64,000 nt of DNA, from positions 62,001-126,000 of the forward strand of contig NZ_JAHBCL010000007.1 of NCBI RefSeq assembly GCF_018390735.1, given 5' to 3'. The DNA is from Fusibacter paucivorans (lineage in GTDB: Bacteria > Bacillota > Clostridia > Peptostreptococcales > Acidaminobacteraceae). The notes beneath the pieces are model-generated. The model did no database searches. It worked only from the letters and a program-made list of their open reading frames with translations, and had not been told where the DNA came from. Shown here piece by piece: positions 25,501 to 33,388 of this stretch. The position numbers and the translations under genes are program-made. Within the stretch, counting starts at the first letter, position 1. The number at the start of each line of letters is the position of its first letter.

Positions 25501-26727
25501 CTAATGGATGCTTTCATTTTTAAATGTGACGGATACCTTGCCTTTAAATTCGCCAATGGGATATTTGACAATTTCATCTTTGCGCAGGTTAATGACTTTG
25601 GCAGTTTTATCGCTTAAGAGAACGATGTTTTCAACGGATTGAGCGAGTGCCAAATCAATGGCGGCCTTTTCAGACTGATAAGAGCGTATATCGACGATGA
25701 ACCCCTTTGAGCGATAAAGCTCGGCTATTTGAATGCCGCTTTCGCTTATTTTGTGTTCGCAAATCATGATCGCATTTGGTCGATATATTGGTTTTACTGC
25801 CATCGTCGAGAGTATTTTATCGATTTTAATGGCAAAGCCGCATGCCGGGATGGGTTTGCCGTATTCAGCCGACAGCAGATCATAGCGGCCGCCTGAGCAT
25901 ATTTCTGTAGGACAGTTTTTAAGATAGCCCTTAAAGAAGATCCCGTTATAGTATTTGTATTCGCCGAAGATGGTTAAATCCAGTGAAAAATAGGAAGAGA
26001 GTTCGTAAGCTTCAACAATTTCAACGATTTCTTCCAAATAGTGAATGGCTTGTGTTAAAGCATTCTTCTTTTTAAAGAGCGGATTTTCAATGAAGCGTTT
26101 GGCGCGTTCAATGACTTCTTTTGGTGACCCAGTACAGCCGAGGTATTCGATTAACAGAGCTTCCAATGCTTCGGGAAGCATTTCACGGCGAATGCCGGGA
26201 ATGTTTTTCGTTGAAAGCAAGAAGCGAACGCGCTCCGGATCGGGCGCCATTTGATTGATAATCGCTTCAACGGCCTTATACAGTCTGAGTTCACTGACTT
26301 CGACCAAGGCTTCTTTGTTGATGCGAAGCAGTGATTTAATGGCGAGCACGACGATTTCTGCATCGGAAGCGGCTTCTGAGATGCCGTAGTATTCAAGACC
26401 GATCTGCGTCATTTCCTGAAGTGTATTGGCCTGATAGCCAAATGTGTTGGCATAATAGCAGAATTTATTGACGTCATTTAGTTTTTCCTGCTGAAGCATT
26501 TTCATCATAGCTGTTGTCGGATCGTTTTGCAGGGTTAAAATGCCTTTGGTCGGGTCGACAAACCGAACTGATTTTTTGGAATTGCCATTTTTCACGTCAC
26601 TTTCCGGTTCGTAAATGGGAATGGAAATTTGAACGTACCCGTGTGCCTTGTAAAGCTGCGTTAATTCCTGTATGAGGGCATATCTTTTTTTGTTGTCAAC
26701 CAGTGAACCTGTTTTTCGCTGTTTCAT
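25501..26727 (-). CDS. hisZ: ATP phosphoribosyltransferase regulatory subunit HisZ
   Basis: A 408-residue HisRS-like protein without tRNA-binding features, pairing with short HisG. It retains class II synthetase-like segments (VQISIPIYEPESDV, FVDPTKGILTLQNDPTTAM, CSGGRYDLLSAEYG). The start at 26727 follows AGAAAGGAATTGGTT; a longer frame to 26811 would run into the attenuator hairpin. It is first in the operon, about 70 bases after the attenuator. Confidence 0.9.
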   Translation of the reverse strand: MKQRKTGSLVDNKKRYALIQELTQLYKAHGYVQISIPIYEPESDVKNGNSKKSVRFVDPTKGILTLQNDPTTAMMKMLQQEKLNDVNKFCYYANTFGYQANTLQEMTQIGLEYYGISEAASDAEIVVLAIKSLLRINKEALVEVSELRLYKAVEAIINQMAPDPERVRFLLSTKNIPGIRREMLPEALEALLIEYLGCTGSPKEVIERAKRFIENPLFKKKNALTQAIHYLEEIVEIVEAYELSSYFSLDLTIFGEYKYYNGIFFKGYLKNCPTEICSGGRYDLLSAEYGKPIPACGFAIKIDKILSTMAVKPIYRPNAIMICEHKISESGIQIAELYRSKGFIVDIRSYQSEKAAIDLALAQSVENIVLLSDKTAKVINLRKDEIVKYPIGEFKGKVSVTFKNESIH

Positions 26728-26798
26728 AACCAATTCCTTTCTGAATGTGATTGGTATTCGGCTGTTCGTGTGTGAGCCGGTAATTTTTAAGAAGCAAT

Positions 26799-26833
26799 AA
26801 AAAAGAGTCATTTAGGACGGACCTAAATGACTC
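26799..26833 (-). terminator. his operon attenuator terminator
   Basis: On the minus strand GAGTCATTTAGG and CCTAAATGACTC form a 12-bp perfect stem with a 5-base loop, followed by six T. It lies between the leader peptide and hisZ. Its 5' arm (ATTTAGG) can instead pair with CCTAAAT at 26873-26879, giving an antiterminator. Confidence 0.9.
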
Positions 26834-26917
26834 AGTGTATTCACTATTGACTCATCATAGATACGCGCCCTTATTTAGGAAACTCAAATAGGGTTTATAT
26901 CTACAATGCTGCAATGA

Positions 26918-26992
26918 CTATGCGTTATTGAAGATAAAACCCGATCTATGATGATGATGCAGTTGTGTTATTGTAAATGAATAGATATACAT
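26918..26992 (-). CDS. hisL: Histidine operon leader peptide with four consecutive His codons
   Basis: A 24-codon frame opens MYIYSF, carries four CAT codons in a row at residues 12-15 and ends in TAG. AGAGGTG (26999-27005) sits six bases before the ATG, and a TTGACA/TATCAT promoter lies just upstream. It has the classical role of an attenuation leader: ribosome stalling at the His codons when charged tRNA-His is scarce would leave 26933-26946 free to pair with 26883-26901, freeing 26868-26879 to disrupt the terminator. Translation to the stop would cover the first segment and allow 26883-26901 to pair with 26868-26879, so the terminator forms. His-codon leaders are typical of Proteobacteria; many Firmicutes use T-boxes instead. 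Confidence 0.85.
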   Translation of the reverse strand: MYIYSFTITQLHHHHRSGFIFNNA

Positions 26993-27020
26993 TTGTAACA
27001 CCTCTAAACTTAATAAAGAT

Positions 27021-27048
27021 ATGATAACATGCTGAGGATATTTGTCAA
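27021..27048 (-). promoter_or_regulatory. Promoter of the his operon leader
   Basis: On the minus strand a perfect TTGACA (27048-27043) and TATCAT (27026-27021) are 16 bp apart. Predicted start is near 27014, about 20 bases before the leader-peptide ATG. Confidence 0.8.
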
Positions 27049-27090
27049 TAGATTTCAAAAAATTAATAATTTTAGGATGAGATCAAGGAC

Positions 27091-27119
27091 TTGACAGTAA
27101 AAAGACGGTTGGCTATAAT
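27091..27119 (+). promoter_or_regulatory. Consensus sigma-A promoter of the fabT-like gene
   Basis: TTGACA and TATAAT, both perfect, are 17 bp apart. The palindromic operator begins four bases after the -10. The leader to ATG 27280 is about 155 bases and holds no clear hairpin. Confidence 0.92.
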
Positions 27120-27122
27120 AAA

Positions 27123-27145
27123 AATACTTTGATAATCAAAGTATT
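27123..27145 (+). promoter_or_regulatory. FabT-type operator, 23-bp perfect palindrome
   Basis: Arms AATACTTTGAT and ATCAAAGTATT flank one central A. The core TTTGAT-N-ATCAAA matches the known FabT box (TTTGATTATCAAA). It covers the predicted transcription start, so binding should repress. Confidence 0.88.
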
Positions 27146-27279
27146 GGGCTGTTTATATGGAAACGCTAGTAAGAGATTTTTCAGATGACTGCCCTTTTCA
27201 TTGAAGTTGCAAGGTCTTAAACGCATTTGTAATGTATCGAGAGATGCCTTGACTTGACAGCGCGGATAGGAGTATATGA

Positions 27280-27735
27280 ATGGAATCTAAACGCGATATT
27301 TTAAACAATCTTCTAGTTGTACTATTTAATAATATTTTGACCATTGAAGAAAAAGCATTAAAAACAGGTGATTTTAAAAATCTTACCATCAGTGAATTAC
27401 ACGTGATCGAGGCGGTTGGTCTGGAGAAGGCTCCAAACATGACGCGAATTGCCAATCGACTTGGCGTGACAGTTGGAACGCTGACGATTGCTGTGAATAA
27501 TCTCGTTCGAAAAGGTTATGTTCAGCGAGTACGTGATGAAAATGATCGAAGAGTTGTAAAAATAGGTCTGACGGATACCGGCGAGGCAGCTTATCGTCAT
27601 CATGAGGCATTTCACGATGATATGATCGAATTCGTCATTCGCACATTAAGCGACGGTGAGACTGGTGTGCTCGTAGAAGCACTTTCAAAAATCACACTGT
27701 ATTTTGAAGAAAAATATGGTGAAGGCATTCAGTAA
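27280..27735 (+). CDS. fabT: MarR-family regulator, FabT-like
   Basis: A 151-residue winged-helix regulator. It shares with streptococcal FabT the N-terminal FNNILTIEE helix, ISELHVIEAVG, MTRIANRLGVTVGTLTIAVNNLVRKGYVQRVRDENDRRVV and the LTDTGEAAYRHHEAFH segment. FabT represses type II fatty acid synthesis genes when bound to acyl-ACP. The FabT-box palindrome on its own promoter supports the call and implies autorepression. Unusually no fab genes follow; the next gene is a DegV-type fatty-acid-binding protein. Confidence 0.85.
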   Translation: MESKRDILNNLLVVLFNNILTIEEKALKTGDFKNLTISELHVIEAVGLEKAPNMTRIANRLGVTVGTLTIAVNNLVRKGYVQRVRDENDRRVVKIGLTDTGEAAYRHHEAFHDDMIEFVIRTLSDGETGVLVEALSKITLYFEEKYGEGIQ

Positions 27736-27867
27736 GTGCTATGTCATGGCTGATGATGAGGCGGCCTTATACACAATTAAAAGGCATAATTATCATTGTA
27801 CCCCACGATGTTAATGATAAATGATTAATAATTTGAACCGCAGGCGTTCATTATACAAGGAGTTTAT

Positions 27868-28707
27868 ATGGGCATTACACTAATAACGGATAGTACCTGT
27901 GATCTTTCACCGGCTTTTTTAGCAGAAAGAAATATTCTTTTCGCACCGCTCAAAGTGCTGTTTAAAGATGGTGAATACATAGATAAAGTGGATCTAACCA
28001 ATACCGCTTTCTATGAAAAAATGCGATCATCTGAGACGCTTCCGACGACTTCACAGGTTAATCCTAACGAGTTTTACGAAATTTTTTCAGAAGAACTGCA
28101 GAAAGGCAATCAGATTATTGGCGTTTTTCTGTCTTCTGAATTGAGCGGTACTTATAACTCAGCAGTTGTTGCAAAGGAAATGCTGAATTCAGACTTGATT
28201 TTCCTTATTGACAGCAGAACTGCCAGTTTTTCACTTGGTCTTATGGTGATGCGTCTTTATGATTTGATTCAAGAAGGAAATGATGCGGCAACAATTATGG
28301 CAAAAAAAGATGATCTCGTCGCGAGTGCACAGCTATACGGTATGCTCGATACGCTCGATAACCTGCACAAAGGCGGCAGACTCTCCGCTGGCGCTACGGC
28401 ACTCGGTAAAATGTTGAACATCAAGCCGATTATCGAAGTGCAGGAAGGTCAGGTGAATGTTGCCCATAAAGCAAGGGGGAGCCGCAAGGGGATTGCTTGG
28501 ATGATTGATCAACTGGAAAATGATTACCCAATGAGAGAAATTCCAGATATCGCCATCGCCAATGCTGATGCGCCTGAACTGGCGGAGACTTTAAAGCGAG
28601 AACTTTTAATGCGGTTTAAAATTGAACGCATCTACGACGTTGAAGTCGGTGCTGTCATCGGGACGCATACCGGGGAAGGTGTTGTCGGCATCGCATATTT
28701 TAAATAG
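27868..28707 (+). CDS. DegV family fatty-acid-binding protein (FakB-like)
   Basis: A 279-residue DegV protein: TDSTCDLSPAFL, TSQVNPNEFYEIF, GVFLSSELSGTYNSA, DSRTASFSLG, HKGGRLSAGATALG. DegV/FakB proteins hold a fatty acid for phosphorylation by the kinase FakA, feeding exogenous fatty acids into phospholipid. Lying after a FabT-like regulator, it fits a small lipid-homeostasis locus. CAAGGAG precedes ATG 27868. Confidence 0.88.
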   Translation: MGITLITDSTCDLSPAFLAERNILFAPLKVLFKDGEYIDKVDLTNTAFYEKMRSSETLPTTSQVNPNEFYEIFSEELQKGNQIIGVFLSSELSGTYNSAVVAKEMLNSDLIFLIDSRTASFSLGLMVMRLYDLIQEGNDAATIMAKKDDLVASAQLYGMLDTLDNLHKGGRLSAGATALGKMLNIKPIIEVQEGQVNVAHKARGSRKGIAWMIDQLENDYPMREIPDIAIANADAPELAETLKRELLMRFKIERIYDVEVGAVIGTHTGEGVVGIAYFK

Positions 28708-28765
28708 CTTTGATACCTGTAAAACAACAGTTGGCATTAATATGATTAATCGTTGCTTAACGAAT

Positions 28766-28807
28766 AAAAGCGCTCTTTTCGGCAATTGCTGAAAAAAGCG
28801 CTTTTTA
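28766..28807. terminator. Bidirectional terminator between degV and the Mrp module
   Basis: AAAAGCGCT / AGCGCTTTT outer stem with TTTTC / GAAAA inside and T-tails on both sides; the genes on either side converge. Confidence 0.85.
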
Positions 28808-28854
28808 TATACTGTTTAATGAAATGCCATCATTACCGCATTAAACAAGTGCCG

Positions 28855-30531
28855 TTAGACGACAAAGTAAAGCAGTGACAACATTCCCATAAAATAGATA
28901 ACGACGGTTGCCGCTATGGCATTAAAGCCGAGGTCAACGGCTCGGAAGGCTTTAATAAAGAGACTTTCATGAAAGCCAAGACGGTAGATTCCAAAGCCCA
29001 TGACGACGAGGATTAAGTAATTTGGCAACTTTTGAAGCTGATTGAGTACGTTTAGATGACTCTCATAACCTGTGAGCCAAGGCATAATGATATCTCCTGC
29101 AATGCCGGAAAAAAAGGCGAGTGCAGCAAGTGCGATGAGTGTTATTTTACTGCCGGGGGAAAGTGTCAATGGCATATCGTCTTCATCGTTAGTTGCCGTC
29201 GGGATATACACGGCCTTCGTGTCTGCTGATGTATCCGGATCGGTCAAAGTAGAGGTGATTGTTTTATTCTCCTTTGCGGCGGGCATGAGTTTAAAAAACT
29301 TGACGAAGGAGAGAATGGTGCCAAGGTTGATAAACTGCATGATGAGTTGCATGATGATGCCGTTGTTTCCATAGGCGATATAATACTTTGAATAGCCGCC
29401 GCTGAAAAATGGTGCACCTGTAATACTTAGTACGGCAATGAGCAGGATTACCGTGAGAAAACGTGATTTTTGCCATAGACCATGCATTTGCGTAATGTTT
29501 CGAGTATGGTAGGTTTCAATGAGGAGTCCGGCGATTAGAAAGAGCAATGCTTTAAAAATCCCATGATTAAAAAGGTGATATAACCCTCCGGCCTGCTGTG
29601 TGGCGGAGGTACTGCTAATGCCTATGAGAATGAGCCCCACTTGAGAAATTGTGTGATAAGCGAGGATGAGTTTAATATCCTTTTGTGCAATAGCGAAAGT
29701 AAAGCCGAGGATGGCAGTAATAATCCCCATCACGATAAAGACATTATTCATCGGAAGCGGTGTAAAAGCCTCATGGACGCGAATGAGCAGATAGACGCCG
29801 GTTTTAACATAGATACCGGATAAAACGGCAGAGACGATAGAAGGTGCACTTGGTGTACCATGTGCTTTGGGAAGCCAACTGAAGAGCGGCATGATGGCTG
29901 CTTTTAGTGAAACACCGGTTAAGATAAAAGCATAAGGCAAATAGAGAATTTGCCGATCTTCAACGGCTCCAATTGCCGTCTTGACGGATGCGATGTCCAA
30001 AACGCCAAAGTATTTATAGAGATAGCCAATGCCCATAAGGAAAAAAACCATGGCAAACATATTGACAAGCAAATAGATCATACCATCATACATCGATCGC
30101 GAATCGCGCTTGTACATAATGAGAATGCTAACGGCTACGGTTGAAACCTCAATGAGAAGATACGTATTAAATAGGTCATAGGCTAAAAAGATGCCGTTTA
30201 TTAATCCCTGCAAACCAAGAAACAGAAAGATGAAGAGCGGATCCATGTAATGCTTGTCGCGATTAAAGATCGTCATGAATAAAAAGAGCGCGTTGTTAAG
30301 CACGAGCATGAGCCATGCTAAACGATCCATATTCAGCATCATGCCATATGGAATACCAACGGATGAAAGCGATAGCTGAAGGGGTTCAAAATGGACACCT
30401 TGTACCAGTGTCCATCCCATGAGAACGGCTTGTAGAATTAAAGCGATCCAAATGCGGTGTTTTAGTTTGAAGACATAAAGAAGTAAGCCGGTACAGATCG
30501 GGGCTAAAATCATCGCGAGCAGCCAGTACAT
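28855..30531 (-). CDS. mrpD: Mrp/Mbh antiporter subunit D (MrpD/MbhH-like)
   Basis: A 558-residue NuoL/M/N-type membrane subunit with about 14 helices. The proton-channel residues are kept: the TM5 Glu in YLLIEVSTVAVS, the TM7 Lys in VSLKAAIMPLFSWLPKAHGTPSAPS and the TM8 Lys in GIYVKTGVY. Near residue 430 it has a hydrophilic insertion rich in Thr and Asp. Last gene of the leftward module, it overlaps mrpC by one base. Confidence 0.9.
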   Translation of the reverse strand: MYWLLAMILAPICTGLLLYVFKLKHRIWIALILQAVLMGWTLVQGVHFEPLQLSLSSVGIPYGMMLNMDRLAWLMLVLNNALFLFMTIFNRDKHYMDPLFIFLFLGLQGLINGIFLAYDLFNTYLLIEVSTVAVSILIMYKRDSRSMYDGMIYLLVNMFAMVFFLMGIGYLYKYFGVLDIASVKTAIGAVEDRQILYLPYAFILTGVSLKAAIMPLFSWLPKAHGTPSAPSIVSAVLSGIYVKTGVYLLIRVHEAFTPLPMNNVFIVMGIITAILGFTFAIAQKDIKLILAYHTISQVGLILIGISSTSATQQAGGLYHLFNHGIFKALLFLIAGLLIETYHTRNITQMHGLWQKSRFLTVILLIAVLSITGAPFFSGGYSKYYIAYGNNGIIMQLIMQFINLGTILSFVKFFKLMPAAKENKTITSTLTDPDTSADTKAVYIPTATNDEDDMPLTLSPGSKITLIALAALAFFSGIAGDIIMPWLTGYESHLNVLNQLQKLPNYLILVVMGFGIYRLGFHESLFIKAFRAVDLGFNAIAATVVIYFMGMLSLLYFVV

Positions 30532-30902
30532 TATTGATCACCTCGCTTCTGCTTAACTTTTTTCCAGTTAGTTGAGCCGTATTTATGGTATAGTGACGTA
30601 AACATCGTAAGGCTTAATGCCGTGACGGAAACACCGATGACGATTGCCGTAATCATTAGTGCTTGCGGCAATGGATCGGCGACTTCGCCGGTGAGGCCAA
30701 TGCCGATGGGCGGCACCATTTGATCTGTATGGCGGATAGAGAGAAAGAACAAGATGATGGAAGCTTGCATAATACTGAGACTAATGATGGACTTCAATAT
30801 ATTACGACGTGCAATAATGCCGTAAACACCGATAAAAAAGAGGGCTAGGCTTACGTTTTCGCCGGTTATGAGCTTGTCGATCTGCATGATAAAATTTTGC
30901 AT
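30531..30902 (-). CDS. mrpC: Mrp/Mbh antiporter subunit C (NuoK-like)
   Basis: A 123-residue protein with three helices of the NuoK/MrpC type: ALFFIGVYGIIARRNILKSIISLSIMQASIILFF in pieces, with DPLPQALMITAIVIG near the end. GAGGTGACC precedes ATG 30902; a longer frame to 30932 lies inside mrpB. Confidence 0.9.
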   Translation of the reverse strand: MQNFIMQIDKLITGENVSLALFFIGVYGIIARRNILKSIISLSIMQASIILFFLSIRHTDQMVPPIGIGLTGEVADPLPQALMITAIVIGVSVTALSLTMFTSLYHKYGSTNWKKVKQKRGDQ

Positions 30903-30909
30903 GGTCACC

Positions 30910-31296
30910 TCACTGCATTTCATAAAAAACAAATCTTAAAAAGATAACGCTCATACCGCATGCGACTTTAAAACCAATAAGCGTATTCATTAAGATAAGA
31001 TAGGGTGTATTCAGTACGGCATACGCTGTATTAAAGCGCGTCAGCAAAAAGAGAATAGGCGTTGCAACAATGAGCAGCAGCAACAGCTTTTCAACTGTTT
31101 GAATTTTTGCCAGCGGCGTATCGAGTAACGGCAGGATCAGGTATTTGCTGATAAACATGGCTGATAGGACGGCACCGCCTTGAAAACCACCACCGGGTGA
31201 AATGTGACCGTTAAAAATAATGTAGAGGCCGTAGATAATAAAGAGCGGGTAGATGAAACCAAGTGTTGTTGACGTTAAGTCAGAGTGTTCATTCAT
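30910..31296 (-). CDS. mrpB: Mrp/Mbh antiporter subunit B (MbhF-like)
   Basis: A 128-residue four-helix subunit with the family motif FNGHISPGGGFQGG. AAGGGAGTG before ATG 31296; the start overlaps the end of the preceding gene by eight bases. Confidence 0.92.
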   Translation of the reverse strand: MNEHSDLTSTTLGFIYPLFIIYGLYIIFNGHISPGGGFQGGAVLSAMFISKYLILPLLDTPLAKIQTVEKLLLLLIVATPILFLLTRFNTAYAVLNTPYLILMNTLIGFKVACGMSVIFLRFVFYEMQ

Positions 31297-31561
31297 CGTG
31301 TTCACTCCCTTCGTGTACGGACATGTAGATGACGCCAATAATACTAAAGAGAAGCATCAGTGCTTCGAAAATCGTATCGTAATAGCGATAGTTGAGATAG
31401 ATTGCTGTCACGACGTTGACAGATGCCGTGTCGTGGTAGGCATTTTCAATATAATAAGCGGCAACGGGTGCGTCTGTGACGAGTGTTGCTTGCCTTGTCA
31501 TCCAAAAGACGGCGGCAAAGCATATAAAGATTGCGAGGGCAATCGTGCGTCTGCGTTTCAT
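31289..31561 (-). CDS. MbhE-like subunit (C-terminal MrpA fragment)
   Basis: A 90-residue protein with two hydrophobic helices, one near the N-terminus and one near the C-terminus (DTIFEALMLLFSIIGVIYM). The latter resembles the last helices of MrpA and MbhE. Position between the MbhD-like and MrpB genes is as in Mbh operons. GGAGG lies six bases before ATG 31561. Confidence 0.78.
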   Translation of the reverse strand: MKRRRTIALAIFICFAAVFWMTRQATLVTDAPVAAYYIENAYHDTASVNVVTAIYLNYRYYDTIFEALMLLFSIIGVIYMSVHEGSEHDE

Positions 31562-31562
31562 G

Positions 31563-32090
31563 CTAATCCTCCATTTGAATGAATCGGTAAGGGGTATCCG
31601 CTGGTTTTTCATTTAATAAAAATTGTTCCATTGCTTGCATTTTATAATTTTCCGGGTGGGCATATAAAGTAATATACTGCTTGTCAAAAGTGACAATAAT
31701 GGCGTAGGGATGTTCAAATAGCTTATGAACATCTTCGACCGTATAGATAATTTGTGGCTCCAGTTCTTCTCGTGCACAAAACTTTGACAATTGCCGTTCC
31801 AATGTTTTTTCGCCTGAAAAAAAGTGTGCATCTTCTATTTCTTTATCATTTACACAGATGTAGATGGTAAAGATCTTGTATTTTTGCAAGGCGACGAGAT
31901 AGAGTATAGTCGACAGTGAACTGCCGATAATTGCTTCAGCTAAGGCGACATCCGGGGCATCGTAAAGCAAATAGACAAATGCGATGCTCATAGAGAAGGC
32001 GCCTAAATAAATAACGGCGTGTCTGAGCTTTTGCGTCTGTACAGCGAACAGTGAAAATACGACCAATGCGAGCAGGGTTAAATTGAGCAT
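31563..32090 (-). CDS. MbhD-like subunit (DUF4040) with soluble extension
   Basis: A 175-residue protein. The first 75 residues form three helices with the DUF4040/MbhD motif YDAPDVALAEAIIGSSLSTILYL, equivalent to a C-terminal part of MrpA. The remaining 100 residues are soluble and of unknown fold; MbhD is normally near 90-100 residues, so this extension is unusual. The gene is two bases from the MbhE-like gene. Confidence 0.82.
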   Translation of the reverse strand: MLNLTLLALVVFSLFAVQTQKLRHAVIYLGAFSMSIAFVYLLYDAPDVALAEAIIGSSLSTILYLVALQKYKIFTIYICVNDKEIEDAHFFSGEKTLERQLSKFCAREELEPQIIYTVEDVHKLFEHPYAIIVTFDKQYITLYAHPENYKMQAMEQFLLNEKPADTPYRFIQMED

Positions 32091-32093
32091 GCG

Positions 32094-32387
32094 TTAGTCC
32101 TTTCTGATCTTATAGCCGCTGTAATAGGCCGATCGAGCGATGGAATGCGTAATCAGGGGATTGATGCACAATGTGATGACGACGAGCAAACCAACTTTCA
32201 GCGAGAAGACTGAAAAGCCGTTTCGGACGATAACGCCAATCATCAGCGTGAGAAAACCAACCGTATCGACTTTTGAAGCGACGAGGATTCGCGGATAGAA
32301 ATTGTTGAAACGATAGATTCCAATAACGCCGAATGCAATAAAGGCAATACCGAGATAGATGAGAACAGTTCCGATAAATTGCTGCAT
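32094..32387 (-). CDS. mrpG: Mrp/Mbh antiporter subunit G
   Basis: A 97-residue three-helix subunit with GVIGIYRFNNFYPRILVASKVDTVG, the MrpG/MnhG signature, and NPLITHSIARSAYYSG near the end. It overlaps the mrpF stop (TAATG). Confidence 0.92.
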   Translation of the reverse strand: MQQFIGTVLIYLGIAFIAFGVIGIYRFNNFYPRILVASKVDTVGFLTLMIGVIVRNGFSVFSLKVGLLVVITLCINPLITHSIARSAYYSGYKIRKD

Positions 32388-32635
32388 TAAAATCGCCCCT
32401 TTCCCTGAATATACAGTGACATGAAAATCATGCCGATAAAGCCCAGTAGCGCATAGGTGAGTGAAACATCCAAAATAAAGGTCTGCTGTCTAAAAGATGC
32501 AATCAACACCAATAGCATAATGAGTTTTGAAGAAACCATATTGAGGCCTAACATGCGGTCCCAAATGGTTGGTCCAATGATAATTCTCAGTGAACTCACT
32601 AACAGAAGAATGATCAGTAATAGAATGGGAAACAT
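32387..32635 (-). CDS. mrpF: Mrp/Mbh antiporter subunit F
   Basis: An 82-residue three-helix subunit with the GPTIWDRMLGLNMVSSKL motif of MrpF. GAGGTGATGTC before the start overlaps the mrpE stop. Confidence 0.92.
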   Translation of the reverse strand: MFPILLLIILLLVSSLRIIIGPTIWDRMLGLNMVSSKLIMLLVLIASFRQQTFILDVSLTYALLGFIGMIFMSLYIQGKGRF

Positions 32636-32639
32636 GACA

Positions 32640-33119
32640 TCACCTCAGCTTTCGTTCCAACTTGCCCTTGATGATCTCCCCGGCAAGTGTCTGGTTCTTT
32701 GTTTTCACATCAAGCCATAAAACGGTAATTTGTCGATCATTTACGTCAAGTGTGACGGTGCCGGGCGTCAAGGTAATGGAATTTGCCAGAATACTGCGCT
32801 GAAAATCAGTGGGGAGCTCAGTTGTAATGTTGATGATATCGGTATGGACGTCGCCGGTAATGATTTTGCCAAGGGTAGCGATCCCGGCAACATAGATTTC
32901 CTTTACGAGAAACAGCATGTAAAGCGCCATGTTGAAGAGGTTGAAATAATAGCGTTCATAAAAGGTAAAGCCTAGAAAATAGCGTTCAGAGATTCGGATT
33001 GCCAGAAAACTGATTGCCATTCCCAATAGGAGAAGCGGCCAAGTGAAGTGCTCGAAGAGAATGAGCCAGATGGCGGTCAAGATACATGTCAATTGCAGTG
33101 TATATAGATTTTTTTTCAT
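32640..33119 (-). CDS. mrpE: Mrp/Mbh antiporter subunit E
   Basis: A 159-residue subunit: two or three N-terminal helices, then the family's soluble tail with ANSITLTPGTVTLDV. First gene of the leftward module, with AAAAAGGGGGG before ATG. The promoter region upstream carries a 15-bp palindrome between the presumed -35 and -10. Confidence 0.92.
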   Translation of the reverse strand: MKKNLYTLQLTCILTAIWLILFEHFTWPLLLLGMAISFLAIRISERYFLGFTFYERYYFNLFNMALYMLFLVKEIYVAGIATLGKIITGDVHTDIINITTELPTDFQRSILANSITLTPGTVTLDVNDRQITVLWLDVKTKNQTLAGEIIKGKLERKLR

Positions 33120-33229
33120 AAAGTGCCCCCCTTTTTGTGGCGATTGTCAATGGGATGTGTCATAGCGGCATGTCGTCATTGCAAGGGTTTGTTATTCATG
33201 TAACATAATGGTTATTTTATTAGTAACTT

Positions 33230-33258
33230 ATTATACCCTAAATAATTTAGGAAAAACA
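33230..33258 (-). promoter_or_regulatory. Mrp module promoter with palindromic operator in the spacer
   Basis: On the minus strand a perfect TATAAT (33235-33230) has a weak -35 (TGTTTT). The 17-bp spacer holds a perfect 7-1-7 palindrome, CCTAAAT-N-ATTTAGG (33237-33251). A repressor or Fur-superfamily-type regulator is suggested but not identified. Confidence 0.6.
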
Positions 33259-33311
33259 TGATGATGCATGTAATATTCAAAAATAATTTACAATTTTACA
33301 TAAATAATGAA

Positions 33312-33345
33312 ACGCCCGCAAGCATTGGCAATTGGCTTGCGGATG
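33312..33345 (-). terminator. Possible terminator after the M42 peptidase gene
   Basis: CCGCAAGC / GCTTGCGG stem, 11-base loop. On the minus strand it is followed by a T-rich but not pure tail. A further GCTTGCG copy sits next to it. Confidence 0.5.
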
Positions 33346-33388
33346 CTTGCGAGCGCGCTCATAATGTGAATGTGCTGTTTCGCTATTA

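Noticed and set aside
26799-27048. T-box riboswitch in the his leader
   Set aside because: No T-box sequence (TGGNACCGCG type) is present; the His-codon peptide explains the control better.
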